Positions 34,934-43,337 of a DNA stretch of 64,000 nt are shown here, piece after piece; the stretch's first letter is position 1; every line of letters begins with the position of its first letter. A model generated the notes under the pieces. The model had not been told where the DNA came from. It ran no database searches and worked only from the letters and a program-made list of their open reading frames with translations. This DNA is from Phycisphaerae bacterium (lineage in GTDB: Bacteria; Chloroflexota; Anaerolineae; 4572-78; J111). The stretch is from assembly GCA_028285035.1 (NCBI GenBank), contig JANQQF010000038.1, positions 62,001-126,000 of the forward strand, read 5' to 3'. Made by a program: the position numbers and the translations under genes.

Positions 34934-36150
34934 TTGAAGTCAGACTGTCTACTCATAATTTTCGCTACTTTTTCTAACGTTAAATAAAATTTTCTAAAGT
35001 CAGCCTCAGAGAGACGCCCCAAAAAAGGGAGCCGAATGGCTTCTTCTTTAAATGTAACGGCATTAGGAAAATTGATTGGAGGATAGTTTCCAAAATATTC
35101 ATGGGGTAATGGCTCACCTGCTGGTGCACAGTCTATGCTATGGCGACGTAATGTATCCAGTAAGACAGGTTGTAACGAATGCTGTTTTACTCTTATGATT
35201 TGCCTAAGATGGATGCTTGTCTCGTCGTAGTATTCAGGTGTTTTAGATATTTTTTGGATAATAGGATTATTCTTGATCAAGTTAGCATATTTTTTAGCCC
35301 GATAAATGTCTTCTGTGAAGGTTTTTAATCTCTCTATCCATAAAGAATATATAGTATGAGGTGCTAAGAATTTTCTCCCTTGAATAGTTTTGAGTTCTTT
35401 AGCTGCTTCAACCTCTGTTTCAAGGCGTGAGATGAAGCGAGGATATTGACCTGTAAGAAGTAAAGTTCGCACAATCATGCTTTGTAATAGTACCTTAAGA
35501 AAGGGGATTTTGTTAGCATAAGTAAAATCAGCAATAGGTAAATGAAAAGCTGAGATGACTAATCCGCCTCCTGTATCTATGCCTTTTCCTAGACCAAAAC
35601 TATAAATAATTCCATCGGCTTTTTGATACAATGGGGCATCGACTAGTGTTGTCAGACCGAGACCTTGGGCCATATCCAACACTATGTTTATATTCCCAAA
35701 ATCTTTAGGATACGTCTGCTTCCATTCATCTTGAATATGTCCATATAAGGGAGCGACTATCATTCCGATAGTAGTTTTGTCTATAGCTTGTTGATAATTT
35801 GTTATTGGAGGTGTCGGATAAATTGGATCAATATCAATAAATCGGACATCTAAACCTACCATACGAATTGTTAATGGGACGATAGGACATATTTGAGCAG
35901 GAACCAAAATAGATCCAGAACCGTACCTCTGTTTGATCTGCCGATAATAAGCTAATAGGCCCTGTCGAGCGTTAATAAATGCATTAATGTGCCATCGATC
36001 TTTTGTTATATTCAATGAGGATATAAAAGCACTTTGTGTCTCAGGTTGGTTAAAGGTTGATTGAGTAACAATCCATTTCCACCAAGAGAGTATGTTTAGA
36101 TTTGGCTGATATCGAGGAATCATTAAGAAAAACTTTCCACACTTAACCAA
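34930..36150 (-). CDS. DegT/DnrJ/EryC1-like PLP protein
   Basis: 406 residues with the layout of sugar aminotransferases. An N-terminal GSGSILVPAQICPIVPLTIRMVGLDVRFIDIDP matches the fold-type I substrate region, and IVLDMAQGLGLTTLV supplies the Asp of the pyridoxal site. The likely Schiff-base lysine lies in IIYSFGLGKGIDTGGGLVIS. The standard DegT spacing differs somewhat, so it could be a degenerate or specialised member. It could install an amino sugar to be acylated by the neighbouring FemAB protein. It overlaps the genes on both sides, so all three are co-translated. Confidence 0.78.
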   Translation of the reverse strand: MVKCGKFFLMIPRYQPNLNILSWWKWIVTQSTFNQPETQSAFISSLNITKDRWHINAFINARQGLLAYYRQIKQRYGSGSILVPAQICPIVPLTIRMVGLDVRFIDIDPIYPTPPITNYQQAIDKTTIGMIVAPLYGHIQDEWKQTYPKDFGNINIVLDMAQGLGLTTLVDAPLYQKADGIIYSFGLGKGIDTGGGLVISAFHLPIADFTYANKIPFLKVLLQSMIVRTLLLTGQYPRFISRLETEVEAAKELKTIQGRKFLAPHTIYSLWIERLKTFTEDIYRAKKYANLIKNNPIIQKISKTPEYYDETSIHLRQIIRVKQHSLQPVLLDTLRRHSIDCAPAGEPLPHEYFGNYPPINFPNAVTFKEEAIRLPFLGRLSEADFRKFYLTLEKVAKIMSRQSDFK

Positions 36151-37231
36151 AATATTTCGTTATCATTGTTCCAGCTAAACGTAATACACTGGTTGGTAAA
36201 TACTGAAAACCTTTGCGAACTAGGGCATAATGTGGAGCTGAGCTATCTGCAATGACCGAATTGGCTTGGCCCAAAGTATAGGTTGGGATGGTGCGTTGTT
36301 GAGCTAACCATTTTTTCTTAAAAAAGAGTAATCCTTTTTGGCTTGGAGCATCGCTGCCAAGATCGAACTCTGTAAAACCCTGTTCAATCAGCCAAGTCAT
36401 GCAATTAAAAATCATAAAGTCGTTGGGGCGTAAACCTTTGGTCATTGGATTCGAACTAGAATAACCATAGATGCCTGTTTGCTTAAAAAGAAGTAATAGG
36501 GTGGCTGCCACTGGTTGTTCTGCTTGTTTTACCACAAATAGCTTTATTCCATTGATTTTACGTAACTCCTCAAACATGAGTTGAAAAAATTTTAATGGAA
36601 ATGGTGGTAATCCAAGGCTCTTCTGGGTGACCAAGTGCAATTGATACCAATTGGTTGCCCCATCAATAGACTCAGTCATATCATTGAAAGTCAACCCCTG
36701 CTTTTCGGCTTGACGAATCATATTTCGTGTTTTTGATCCGATTTTTGACCAAAGTTGTTCACGATTGAGTAAGTGTAAGTCAGTATAGCTATTGACCCAA
36801 TATAGATTTTCACTAAGATTATTTGACTGTACCAAGTTGGTCGGAAAGGGTGTTATCGTTTTTAATTCTAAATAAGAGGTATTAACTTGTTTTAGGATTT
36901 GGCAGGCAGTCCTGATAAGCTCAGAAAATGCTTCCGGGCTAGACCACAATGGTCCACCCCGATCACGAAATGGAATGGCTACAAGGCGACGTGACAAGGG
37001 GGATTGAACCAAAAAGAGCGGTAGGCAACCTAATACTTGACCGCTATTTAGATCTTCGGCGATAAAATACCAAGATCGATAACCAAAGCTTTTTTCAAGA
37101 ATAGTTCCCCAGGCTTTTGTATGATATAGTGTTGCTTTTGGGTGATGCTGGACATAGTTATCCCATCGTTGTGTATCAACCAAACTATCGTTCAAAGAAC
37201 GTACTGTTACAGTATTGGAATAGTTCATCAT
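36143..37231 (-). CDS. FemAB/GNAT-like acyl- or aminoacyltransferase
   Basis: 362 residues. The N-terminal RWDNYVQHHPKATLYHTKAWGTILEKSFGYRSWYFIAED and QVLGCLPLFLVQSPLSRRLVAIPFRDRGGPLW, and later RNMIRQAEKQGLTF and FDLGSDAPSQKGLLFFKKKWLAQQ, are hallmarks of FemAB-related proteins in glycan and exosortase-type loci. Such proteins use aminoacyl-tRNA or acyl-CoA donors to N-acylate amino groups. The 8-base overlap with the aminotransferase gene suggests that the amino sugar formed there is the acceptor. The C-terminus is hydrophobic and basic. Confidence 0.82.
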   Translation of the reverse strand: MMNYSNTVTVRSLNDSLVDTQRWDNYVQHHPKATLYHTKAWGTILEKSFGYRSWYFIAEDLNSGQVLGCLPLFLVQSPLSRRLVAIPFRDRGGPLWSSPEAFSELIRTACQILKQVNTSYLELKTITPFPTNLVQSNNLSENLYWVNSYTDLHLLNREQLWSKIGSKTRNMIRQAEKQGLTFNDMTESIDGATNWYQLHLVTQKSLGLPPFPLKFFQLMFEELRKINGIKLFVVKQAEQPVAATLLLLFKQTGIYGYSSSNPMTKGLRPNDFMIFNCMTWLIEQGFTEFDLGSDAPSQKGLLFFKKKWLAQQRTIPTYTLGQANSVIADSSAPHYALVRKGFQYLPTSVLRLAGTMITKYFG

Positions 37232-37236
37232 TTGAT

Positions 37237-38526
37237 TTAAATATTTTCTAACACCTGTTTAAATCCTTCTCCCCAACCATAATCTCGACTCATCACACGT
37301 TGATGCCAAATAACTGTTGCAATCCCTCCTACAAAGCGGATCTCATCAAACCATCGGGACAGTTCAGCCTGTCGCTCATCATCGGTGTACTCACGATAAT
37401 CGTACAAATGTGAGTCCATCAGCACCATGGGTCTAGCCTCAATTGTCATTGGTTGTCTTTTCTCAAAATCCCAGGGATTGAACTGAAGGGCTGCTCCGTT
37501 TCGAAAAGCCGACCGATCATTAAATCCTAAAGTGCTATCTAGTCGTAATCCTACATCTTGTTGGGCTTGCCAAGTATGTAGCCAGCTGAATCGTAGCCAA
37601 TGTTGACGACAGGTTGTTATTGTTGTGCCTAACGCTTCCTCGACACGTTCAAGCTCTTGAGTCATTAAAGCAGGGTTAGCCCAGGCGTTGAAAGACTGAT
37701 GAAGCCCTATCTCCCAGCCCTCTTTATGTAACCAGCGTATAAGTTCTTTTAATTTTGGATGATTGGCCTTGTAAGCAGGATCTATTAATATCTGTTGGGG
37801 ATGACGTCGCCAACCCGTTAAACCACCATAAATGTAAAAACAACTTCGTTGATTATAAGCTTCTTCTAATTGAATGATTTGCTCAAAACACCAATAATTA
37901 TCCCTACTCAATAAAATTTGATTAGCTTTCCTTAATTTTTGGAATGTGCCGCTTAGGTTTTTGTTTTGTAAATATTTGAATGAATTAAATGTATGAAAGG
38001 CAGATTGTTTCAGTCGAATAGCAATGGTTTTGGATATCGTATCAACATCATGAGTAACGGAGATTTTTGTTTTTGGCAACGGCCCAAGGAGAATTTCCTC
38101 ATCTGCTTCCTGTAAGCGGGAGGCCCATCGTCTAAGAAATAATGCGATACGGTTCACCCAAGCATATTCCCATAATGAACTACTCCAACCCTTTAGGCGA
38201 AAACTATAAGAGTGTATTGGACCGTACTGGGATTCAAATGTTCGCTCAGCGAGACCGTTAAGATACCAAAAGGCTACACTAAACCAATCTGTGCGGCACC
38301 AAGCCGGCCCTTCACCTGGGGTAATCGCTTGTTGCGGAATAAGCATCTGTCCATTTACCCCTATCTCTGCCGACCATTGCGGCAAGTTAATAAACTGTAC
38401 TTGAGGTGGAAAAGATTGTAAGTGTTCATATTTTATGTGAGGGATCGGTAAGTTGAGAATAGGTTGGGCATTATTCGGCCAATAACAGGCTAGGGTTCTC
38501 AAAATGTAATTACGTTCTTGATCCAT
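37237..38526 (-). CDS. Polysaccharide deacetylase-like protein (CE4 type)
   Basis: About 430 residues; the open frame starts at 38550 but ATG at 38526 (MDQERNYILRTL) reduces the overlap with the methyltransferase gene and is as good. CE4-type signatures are present: KISVTHDVDTISKTIAI (metal Asp pair), WEIGLHQSFNAWANP with one metal His but with the second position of the usual H-x-x-x-H weakened, and TCRQHWLRFSW. The N-terminal 150 residues are not recognised. It differs strongly from the other deacetylase at 25373. It may act on an alternative sugar. The active-site change casts some doubt on catalysis. Confidence 0.7.
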   Translation of the reverse strand: MDQERNYILRTLACYWPNNAQPILNLPIPHIKYEHLQSFPPQVQFINLPQWSAEIGVNGQMLIPQQAITPGEGPAWCRTDWFSVAFWYLNGLAERTFESQYGPIHSYSFRLKGWSSSLWEYAWVNRIALFLRRWASRLQEADEEILLGPLPKTKISVTHDVDTISKTIAIRLKQSAFHTFNSFKYLQNKNLSGTFQKLRKANQILLSRDNYWCFEQIIQLEEAYNQRSCFYIYGGLTGWRRHPQQILIDPAYKANHPKLKELIRWLHKEGWEIGLHQSFNAWANPALMTQELERVEEALGTTITTCRQHWLRFSWLHTWQAQQDVGLRLDSTLGFNDRSAFRNGAALQFNPWDFEKRQPMTIEARPMVLMDSHLYDYREYTDDERQAELSRWFDEIRFVGGIATVIWHQRVMSRDYGWGEGFKQVLENI

Positions 38527-39355
38527 TTGATTTCTTCTTGACTTGGGCATAAATTAAGAACCCCATATTTCGATCAAGCCACCTATGAATAAATTTTGGT
38601 AATGTGAAAGGTAATGTTCTGACTGGAAAAAAATGTAGGTAAGTATCCTGAATTTCAAAAAAAGGCATTAGTAACTGGATGAACTGCTGACGAGTATAGG
38701 ATTTTCCTATTGGATTATCTTTTCCATCGAAGATACGTACAACCTCATCTACATCATCTAGGATATAGATATGCTCACGTCCTCGACCAAGGAGGCCTGC
38801 CCCAAGCTTTGCTAATAATTTTCTGGGCCAAGCCAATAAGGGCCACGCTCGCAATAAAATGTTTCGATAATAAACCGAAATACTCGCAGTCCCATCTTCA
38901 TCAAGGATACGAGCAATTTCTCGAATGCAGCCGTGCGTATCAGGTGTATGATGGATGACGCCTTGGCAATTGACATGCGAGAAAGTGCCATCCCTAAATG
39001 CTAACATCTCAGCATTTTGTTGACTGTATGTTGCCGAAACATCATAAATTTTGCAACGCTTTTGCGCCAAGATAAGTCCACTGTATGTTAGATCTACAGC
39101 AACTATGTTTTGATAGCCCTGTTGGCCGAATATAGTTGTCCACAGGCCTGGACCACAACCGAGATCAAGAACTGGTCCTTTTTTTATATTTTTAGGCAAA
39201 ATACGTTCATCTAAAGAGCCAGCAAATCCGTCTTCAATGACAGTTTTTAGTTGCTCCTCGAAAAAGCTTTTTGTACCAAGTTCATGAGTTGATTCACCCA
39301 TCCATAAAGGGTTAGACTCCCAAAAATCCTGAACTTGTTTGACTGTTTTCGACAT
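38510..39355 (-). CDS. Class I SAM-dependent methyltransferase
   Basis: 281 residues. Motif I is LDLGCGPGLWTTIFG, followed by VAVDLTYSGLILAQKR, YSQQNAEMLAFRDGTFSHVNCQGVIHHTPDTHGCIREIARIL, a standard UbiE/methyltransferase-11 arrangement. N-terminal FWESNPLWMGE is also common in members that modify glycans. A basic C-terminus (KKKSNGSRT) closes it. It lies immediately before a small orphan frame and after the deacetylase gene. Substrate unknown, probably a sugar hydroxyl. Confidence 0.85.
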   Translation of the reverse strand: MSKTVKQVQDFWESNPLWMGESTHELGTKSFFEEQLKTVIEDGFAGSLDERILPKNIKKGPVLDLGCGPGLWTTIFGQQGYQNIVAVDLTYSGLILAQKRCKIYDVSATYSQQNAEMLAFRDGTFSHVNCQGVIHHTPDTHGCIREIARILDEDGTASISVYYRNILLRAWPLLAWPRKLLAKLGAGLLGRGREHIYILDDVDEVVRIFDGKDNPIGKSYTRQQFIQLLMPFFEIQDTYLHFFPVRTLPFTLPKFIHRWLDRNMGFLIYAQVKKKSNGSRT

Positions 39356-39360
39356 TTGAC

Positions 39361-39555
39361 TCAGACCTCAACATTATCAGTTTTGTCTTTCGTAGATTCT
39401 GCACCCATTAGATAGTAATTGCGAGCTGCCACGACCTCCGTTACAAGTGAGCTTAGGAAGTTCCAAGAAAATAAATAGTCAAATAAGAAGATGGGGCGAA
39501 ACAACCAAACGGATAAGAAACCCATGTACAGAACTTCCTCTAGATTTTCCGCCAA
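39361..39555 (-). CDS. Short membrane-type frame, possibly a gene remnant
   Basis: 64 residues with one or two hydrophobic stretches (GFLSVWLFRPIFLFDYLFSWNFL) and SSLVTEVVAARNYYLMG before a charged tail. No convincing ribosome site is visible and no family is recognised. It sits 5 bases before the methyltransferase start, in line with the operon. It could be a small membrane protein or the C-terminal remnant of a larger glycosyltransferase. I consider the remnant reading a little more likely, as the gap upstream (39556 to 39799) holds no open frame. Confidence 0.35.
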   Translation of the reverse strand: MAENLEEVLYMGFLSVWLFRPIFLFDYLFSWNFLSSLVTEVVAARNYYLMGAESTKDKTDNVEV

Positions 39556-39799
39556 GTTTTGGGGCCTTCTAGCTAATGCTTCCCCTCGCTGTAATTGCCT
39601 ACTTTAATTCTTGGAAAAGCCTTAAAGACGGAAGATGCCAAGAGGTGTGTTACGCTTTGAGATTTGCCATCCAAAATTTGGACACTGGCCGCCTGGTTAC
39701 TGTGAATTGTAACGTAGGTCATCGCAGTCATAGACCTTTAGAAATGTAACGGATATAATGGCAGAAATTATGTAACATAGGTCGTGGCACCCTTATAAT
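39556..39799. other. Non-coding spacer inside the glycan locus
   Basis: Largest spacer inside the glycan locus (244 bases). It carries two near-identical short direct repeats, TGTAACGTAGGTC (near 39709) and TGTAACATAGGTC (near 39771), about 60 bases apart, and no convincing gene, hairpin or promoter. It separates the GT2-wecB-wecC operon from the long series of genes downstream on the minus strand. Confidence 0.4.
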
Positions 39800-40669
39800 C
39801 TAAAGACCTATCTGACTTACCCGTCGTCTACGACGTAAAGCGGATAAACGGAAACGATCAACGGCTTGTTCCGGGTTTTGCTGATACAATTTGCGCAAGC
39901 CACGATATTGACTGGCCCAGCCACCAAATGGCCAATGATAGAGCAAGGCCATCATAAAATAACCGAGCATTGTGATACTGCCAACCATTTTGCTACTGCT
40001 TTGCTTTTTGTCATAACGAAGCACAAAGGGTACTTCGGCAAAGCGGCATCCTAAAATATTTAGCTTGACAATCATTTCAAGGGTTGAGGTGAATCCCAGT
40101 CCTTTGAGTTGGATAAAACTATTTCCAAAAATGCGAATGGCGTCTTTTAGCACTTGCCCACGATAGGCTCGAAAACCGCAAGAGTAGTCATGGACACCAG
40201 AGATACCAAAGATCATCTTCATAAATAAATTTGCGGCTCGGCTGATGAAGATACGGTATGCGTCCAGCCCCATCTGCCCGCCTCCGGGCTGAAAACGAGA
40301 GGTATTGACAACGTCATAGCCTTCGTCTAATTTGTCGAGTAGCGTGAAAATGTACTCTGGCCCGTGGGTATTATCGCCTTCGACCCGAACCACGATGTCA
40401 CCTGGCTGACAATGTCTGGCCACAAACTCAAAGCCATCCCGCTCCGTTTCACCCAGCCCTCGATTGATTGGATGGGTAATGACGTCGAGGGGTAAGGTTT
40501 CGGCATATTTTGCCAGGATGTCGGCGGTTTGATCGGTACTGCCATCATTAACCACAACCATTCGATAGGATATGCCCCGTTTTGTCAAGGTTTCATCTAC
40601 ACTAGGCAGTAAGCTTGGTAATGAGTCTTCCTCGTTGTAGGCAGGTAAAAATATCCAAAGCATGCTCAA
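39800..40669 (-). CDS. GT2 family glycosyltransferase
   Basis: 289 residues. The GT-A core is clear: LWIFLPAYNEEDSLPSLLPSVD, YRMVVVNDGSTDQTADILAKYA, NRGLGETERDGFEFVARHCQ and IVVRVEGDNTHGPEYIF, with D-x-N in place of the usual D-x-D. The later part GFTSTLEMIVKLNILGCRFAEVPFVLRYD is typical of polyprenyl-phosphate or undecaprenyl-linked transferases. Start is within the wecB coding region by 4 bases, so it is coupled. It ends with basic residues. It probably transfers a sugar at an early step of the polymer. Confidence 0.85.
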   Translation of the reverse strand: MSMLWIFLPAYNEEDSLPSLLPSVDETLTKRGISYRMVVVNDGSTDQTADILAKYAETLPLDVITHPINRGLGETERDGFEFVARHCQPGDIVVRVEGDNTHGPEYIFTLLDKLDEGYDVVNTSRFQPGGGQMGLDAYRIFISRAANLFMKMIFGISGVHDYSCGFRAYRGQVLKDAIRIFGNSFIQLKGLGFTSTLEMIVKLNILGCRFAEVPFVLRYDKKQSSSKMVGSITMLGYFMMALLYHWPFGGWASQYRGLRKLYQQNPEQAVDRFRLSALRRRRRVSQIGL

Positions 40670-41724
40670 TTCTCTCCTATCAATTGGGCACAGCGATCGG
40701 CCGCTTGCCCATCCCCATAAAGCACGGGATGTGGTCTCTCTAATGAAATATTTTGTACTGAACTCAATATATGGCTTTTGCTGGCGTCAACCAATGTGTT
40801 CCACCCCGTCTCAATGGTCTCCACCCACTCCGTTTCATCCCGAATAGTGAGACAAGGCACCTTTAGCCAATACGCTTCTTTTTGCAAGCCACCCGAGTCT
40901 GTCATAATCAGGCTGGCTGACTCAGTTAAGGTGACCATATCAAGATAACCCACTGGCTCAATCAACTGTAGATGGGGGGCAGGTGCGAACCCTAGGCGCT
41001 CCAAGACCTTGCGGGTCCGGGGATGGACCGGAAAAATAATTGGCGTATCGAGTGTGTTAAATGCGTCTAGAATTTGAGTTATTCGTGCTTCGTTATCGGT
41101 ATTCTCGGCCCGATGCACAGTGGCAACAATGTATTGTTTTTCAGCGACTCCCAAGCGTTGGAACAAATCGGATCGTCGTTTGTCAGTATGCTGTTGAGCC
41201 ATCTTTTGGACATCAGCCATGACGTCACCCACAAGATGCACCCCAACTTTTATCCCTTCCGCAGCCAAATTATCAACGGCGGTTTGACTGGGACAAAGCA
41301 AGAGGTCCGATAGATGATCAGCCGTCACTCGATTGATCTCTTCGGGCATCGCTCGGTTAAAGCTGCGCAAGCCGGCTTCCACGTGAGCTACTTTGACGTG
41401 TAACTTCGCGGCAGCCAGAGCACCGGCTAACGTTGAATTGGTGTCCCCATAAATCAGGACCCAATCCGGTGCCTCATCGAGCAAAACCTCCTCAATCCGC
41501 ATCAACATTTGGCCCGTTTGCCAGCCGTGATGCCCCGATCTGACATCAAGATTGGCATCGGGTGTCGGTAACCCCAATTCATCAAAGAAAACCTGAGACA
41601 TATCTTGATCATAATGCTGACCCGTATGCACCAGAATTTCAGTATGATGTTTACGAAGGGATTTACTCACGACGGCAGCTTTTATAAATTGCGGTCGGGC
41701 ACCGACAATTGAGACGATTTTCAT
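40666..41724 (-). CDS. wecB: UDP-N-acetylglucosamine 2-epimerase (non-hydrolysing)
   Basis: 352 residues, the usual length. Motifs of the family: ARPQFIKAAVVSKSLR, LVHTGQHYDQDMSQVFFDELGLPTPD, LIYGDTNSTLAGALAAAKLHVKVAHVEAGLRSFNRAMPEEINRV, and IFPVHPRTRKVLERL, then SGGLQKEAYWLKVPCLTIRDETEWVETI. The reaction is interconversion of UDP-GlcNAc and UDP-ManNAc in the cytoplasm. It overlaps wecC by 4 bases upstream and the GT2 gene by 4 bases downstream. Together with wecC it supplies UDP-ManNAcA for the GT26 enzyme at the far end of the locus. Confidence 0.95.
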   Translation of the reverse strand: MKIVSIVGARPQFIKAAVVSKSLRKHHTEILVHTGQHYDQDMSQVFFDELGLPTPDANLDVRSGHHGWQTGQMLMRIEEVLLDEAPDWVLIYGDTNSTLAGALAAAKLHVKVAHVEAGLRSFNRAMPEEINRVTADHLSDLLLCPSQTAVDNLAAEGIKVGVHLVGDVMADVQKMAQQHTDKRRSDLFQRLGVAEKQYIVATVHRAENTDNEARITQILDAFNTLDTPIIFPVHPRTRKVLERLGFAPAPHLQLIEPVGYLDMVTLTESASLIMTDSGGLQKEAYWLKVPCLTIRDETEWVETIETGWNTLVDASKSHILSSVQNISLERPHPVLYGDGQAADRCAQLIGEN

Positions 41725-43133
41725 ATGGGTTGTGCTTGACGGGACTCTATTGTAGCCCGATGCGTACCGTTATTGTTGGCTGTCAGCGGTGGAATATCTC
41801 CTTGACCGATACCTCGGTAGATCAATCCACTTGTTTGTGCCTCAACCGGATCAAATACGTGTCGGCCGTCAATTAAGATGGGCGTCTGTAGCGCATCTTT
41901 TAAGGCCGACAGATCAAGATCATAATATTCGCTGTGCTTCACCATCAGGATAGCGGCGTCGCATTCCGCCGCTTTTTCCAATAAATTACCCTGATACTCA
42001 GTTACCCAGGGATCGTGAATGACCGCATCAACACCTAACCCACGTAACTTTGCCGTAAGTGGTTGGGTTGGGGTATCGCGTGTATCATCCGAGTCTTCAA
42101 GATAAGCAAAGCCGAGAACCAAAACCTTGGTTCCATTTGGATCACGCCCCAATTTTTTAATGGTTTCGATGTACAGGTCAGCCATATGCAACGGCATAGC
42201 ATTGTTCACCTCACGAGAAGCGCGAATCAAGCGGATCGGCACTTGGCTTTGCGCTCGGAACGCTAACAGCCACGGATCTTTGGGGATACAGTGTCCTCCA
42301 ACACCCGCGCCCGGTAAGAGCATCTTCCGGCCTGGCGATTTGTTAACCAACTCGCGGACTTTCCAGACATCCCCACCCACAGCCTCGCAGATGAGAGCGA
42401 CCTCGTTAGCAAAAGCAATGTTCACATCGCGATATGCGTTTTCGGCGGTTTTCACCAACTCCGCTGTAACACAATCGCTAGGATCAAGTTCGGCGCTGAC
42501 GACGTGACGATACAATTCAATCATTGTCTCAGCCGTTTCTTCGTTCATACCACCCACTACACGGCTGACGTGGCGCAGATTTTTGAGTAAACGTCCGGTC
42601 ATCACGCGTTCTGGACAGTGGCCTAGGTAAAAGTCCCGATTGACTTGTTTTCCAGAGGTATCCTCCAACAGGGGCAGCACGATTTGATCCATCGTCCCCG
42701 GTGCAATCGTTGACTCAACGACTATGAGTGCTTGATCGGGCAACACTGTCCCCAGTTGGCCCAAAACAGTTTTCAAGGCACGATACCGGGGAATATGCTT
42801 TTCATCGACCGGTGTTTCAACATTGATAAAGATAATGTCCCGATCTCGAAGATGTTCATAATCGGTTGTGGCTCGAAAATTGTTAGCGGTAACAACCGAA
42901 TCGAGCAACTCTGGCAAGCCTGGCTCAATGCTTTTGATTGGAGAAATTCCCTGATTAAGCTGATCGACACGATCTTGTAGAATGTCTACTCCCACCACAT
43001 CAAATTCAGCTTCTGCAAATAGACAAGCCAGAGGGAGGCCGACATAGCCCAGACCGATGACCCCTAATCTGGCTGATTTATTTTCGATTTTGATTTGTAA
43101 TTCTGATAAACCCACGATAACCCCTCTGTTCAT
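41721..43133 (-). CDS. wecC: UDP-N-acetyl-D-mannosamine dehydrogenase-like
   Basis: Nucleotide-sugar dehydrogenase of about 470 residues. The NAD-binding motif is RLGVIGLGYVGLPLACLFAE; ESTIAPGTMDQIV and CPERVMTGRLLKNLRHVSRVVGG are family motifs; the catalytic Cys is in GAGVGGHCIPKDPW. It oxidises C6 of UDP-ManNAc to the uronic acid, the expected partner of wecB. UDP-glucose dehydrogenase is the less likely alternative. The frame opens at ATG 43133 but a GTG at 43115 has AGAGGGG at good distance and may be the real start. Confidence 0.9.
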   Translation of the reverse strand: MNRGVIVGLSELQIKIENKSARLGVIGLGYVGLPLACLFAEAEFDVVGVDILQDRVDQLNQGISPIKSIEPGLPELLDSVVTANNFRATTDYEHLRDRDIIFINVETPVDEKHIPRYRALKTVLGQLGTVLPDQALIVVESTIAPGTMDQIVLPLLEDTSGKQVNRDFYLGHCPERVMTGRLLKNLRHVSRVVGGMNEETAETMIELYRHVVSAELDPSDCVTAELVKTAENAYRDVNIAFANEVALICEAVGGDVWKVRELVNKSPGRKMLLPGAGVGGHCIPKDPWLLAFRAQSQVPIRLIRASREVNNAMPLHMADLYIETIKKLGRDPNGTKVLVLGFAYLEDSDDTRDTPTQPLTAKLRGLGVDAVIHDPWVTEYQGNLLEKAAECDAAILMVKHSEYYDLDLSALKDALQTPILIDGRHVFDPVEAQTSGLIYRGIGQGDIPPLTANNNGTHRATIESRQAQPI

Positions 43134-43144
43134 AAATAAATAGT

Positions 43145-43178
43145 CCCATATCTGCTATTAATGGCATCTAGATATGGG
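43145..43178. repeat. Inverted repeat in the wecC leader
   Basis: CCCATATC (43145 to 43152) and GATATGGG (43171 to 43178) form an 8-base perfect stem with an 18-base loop just upstream of wecC. It might fold in the transcript leader or bind a regulator. No T-run follows it on the minus strand, so it is not a clear terminator. Confidence 0.4.
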
Positions 43179-43278
43179 AGGCGATTGTGATTTGTATTAC
43201 GAATGCCTTACGACCGACACATTTTACTCACCTTTGGTGATTCTGCAAACGATTTAAACCTATTGTGTCCAAATAACA

Positions 43279-43310
43279 AAAAGAGTGGTTCAACCTAGAA
43301 CCACTCTTTT
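43279..43310 (-). terminator. Rho-independent terminator after the hydantoinase gene
   Basis: AAAAGAGTGGTTC (43279 to 43291) pairs perfectly with GAACCACTCTTTT (43298 to 43310), with a 6-base loop. On the minus strand it follows the hydantoinase stop by about 27 bases and runs into TTTTTGTTA. As the arms are A/T-ended on both sides, it may stop transcription both ways. It separates the catabolic locus from the glycan locus. Confidence 0.85.
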
Positions 43311-43337
43311 CCGCTTGGAAATATCTTTATTTTTGGC

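Noticed and set aside
42127..42507. 126-codon open frame on the plus strand
   Set aside because: Antisense to wecC in its conserved region; composition like a shadow frame.
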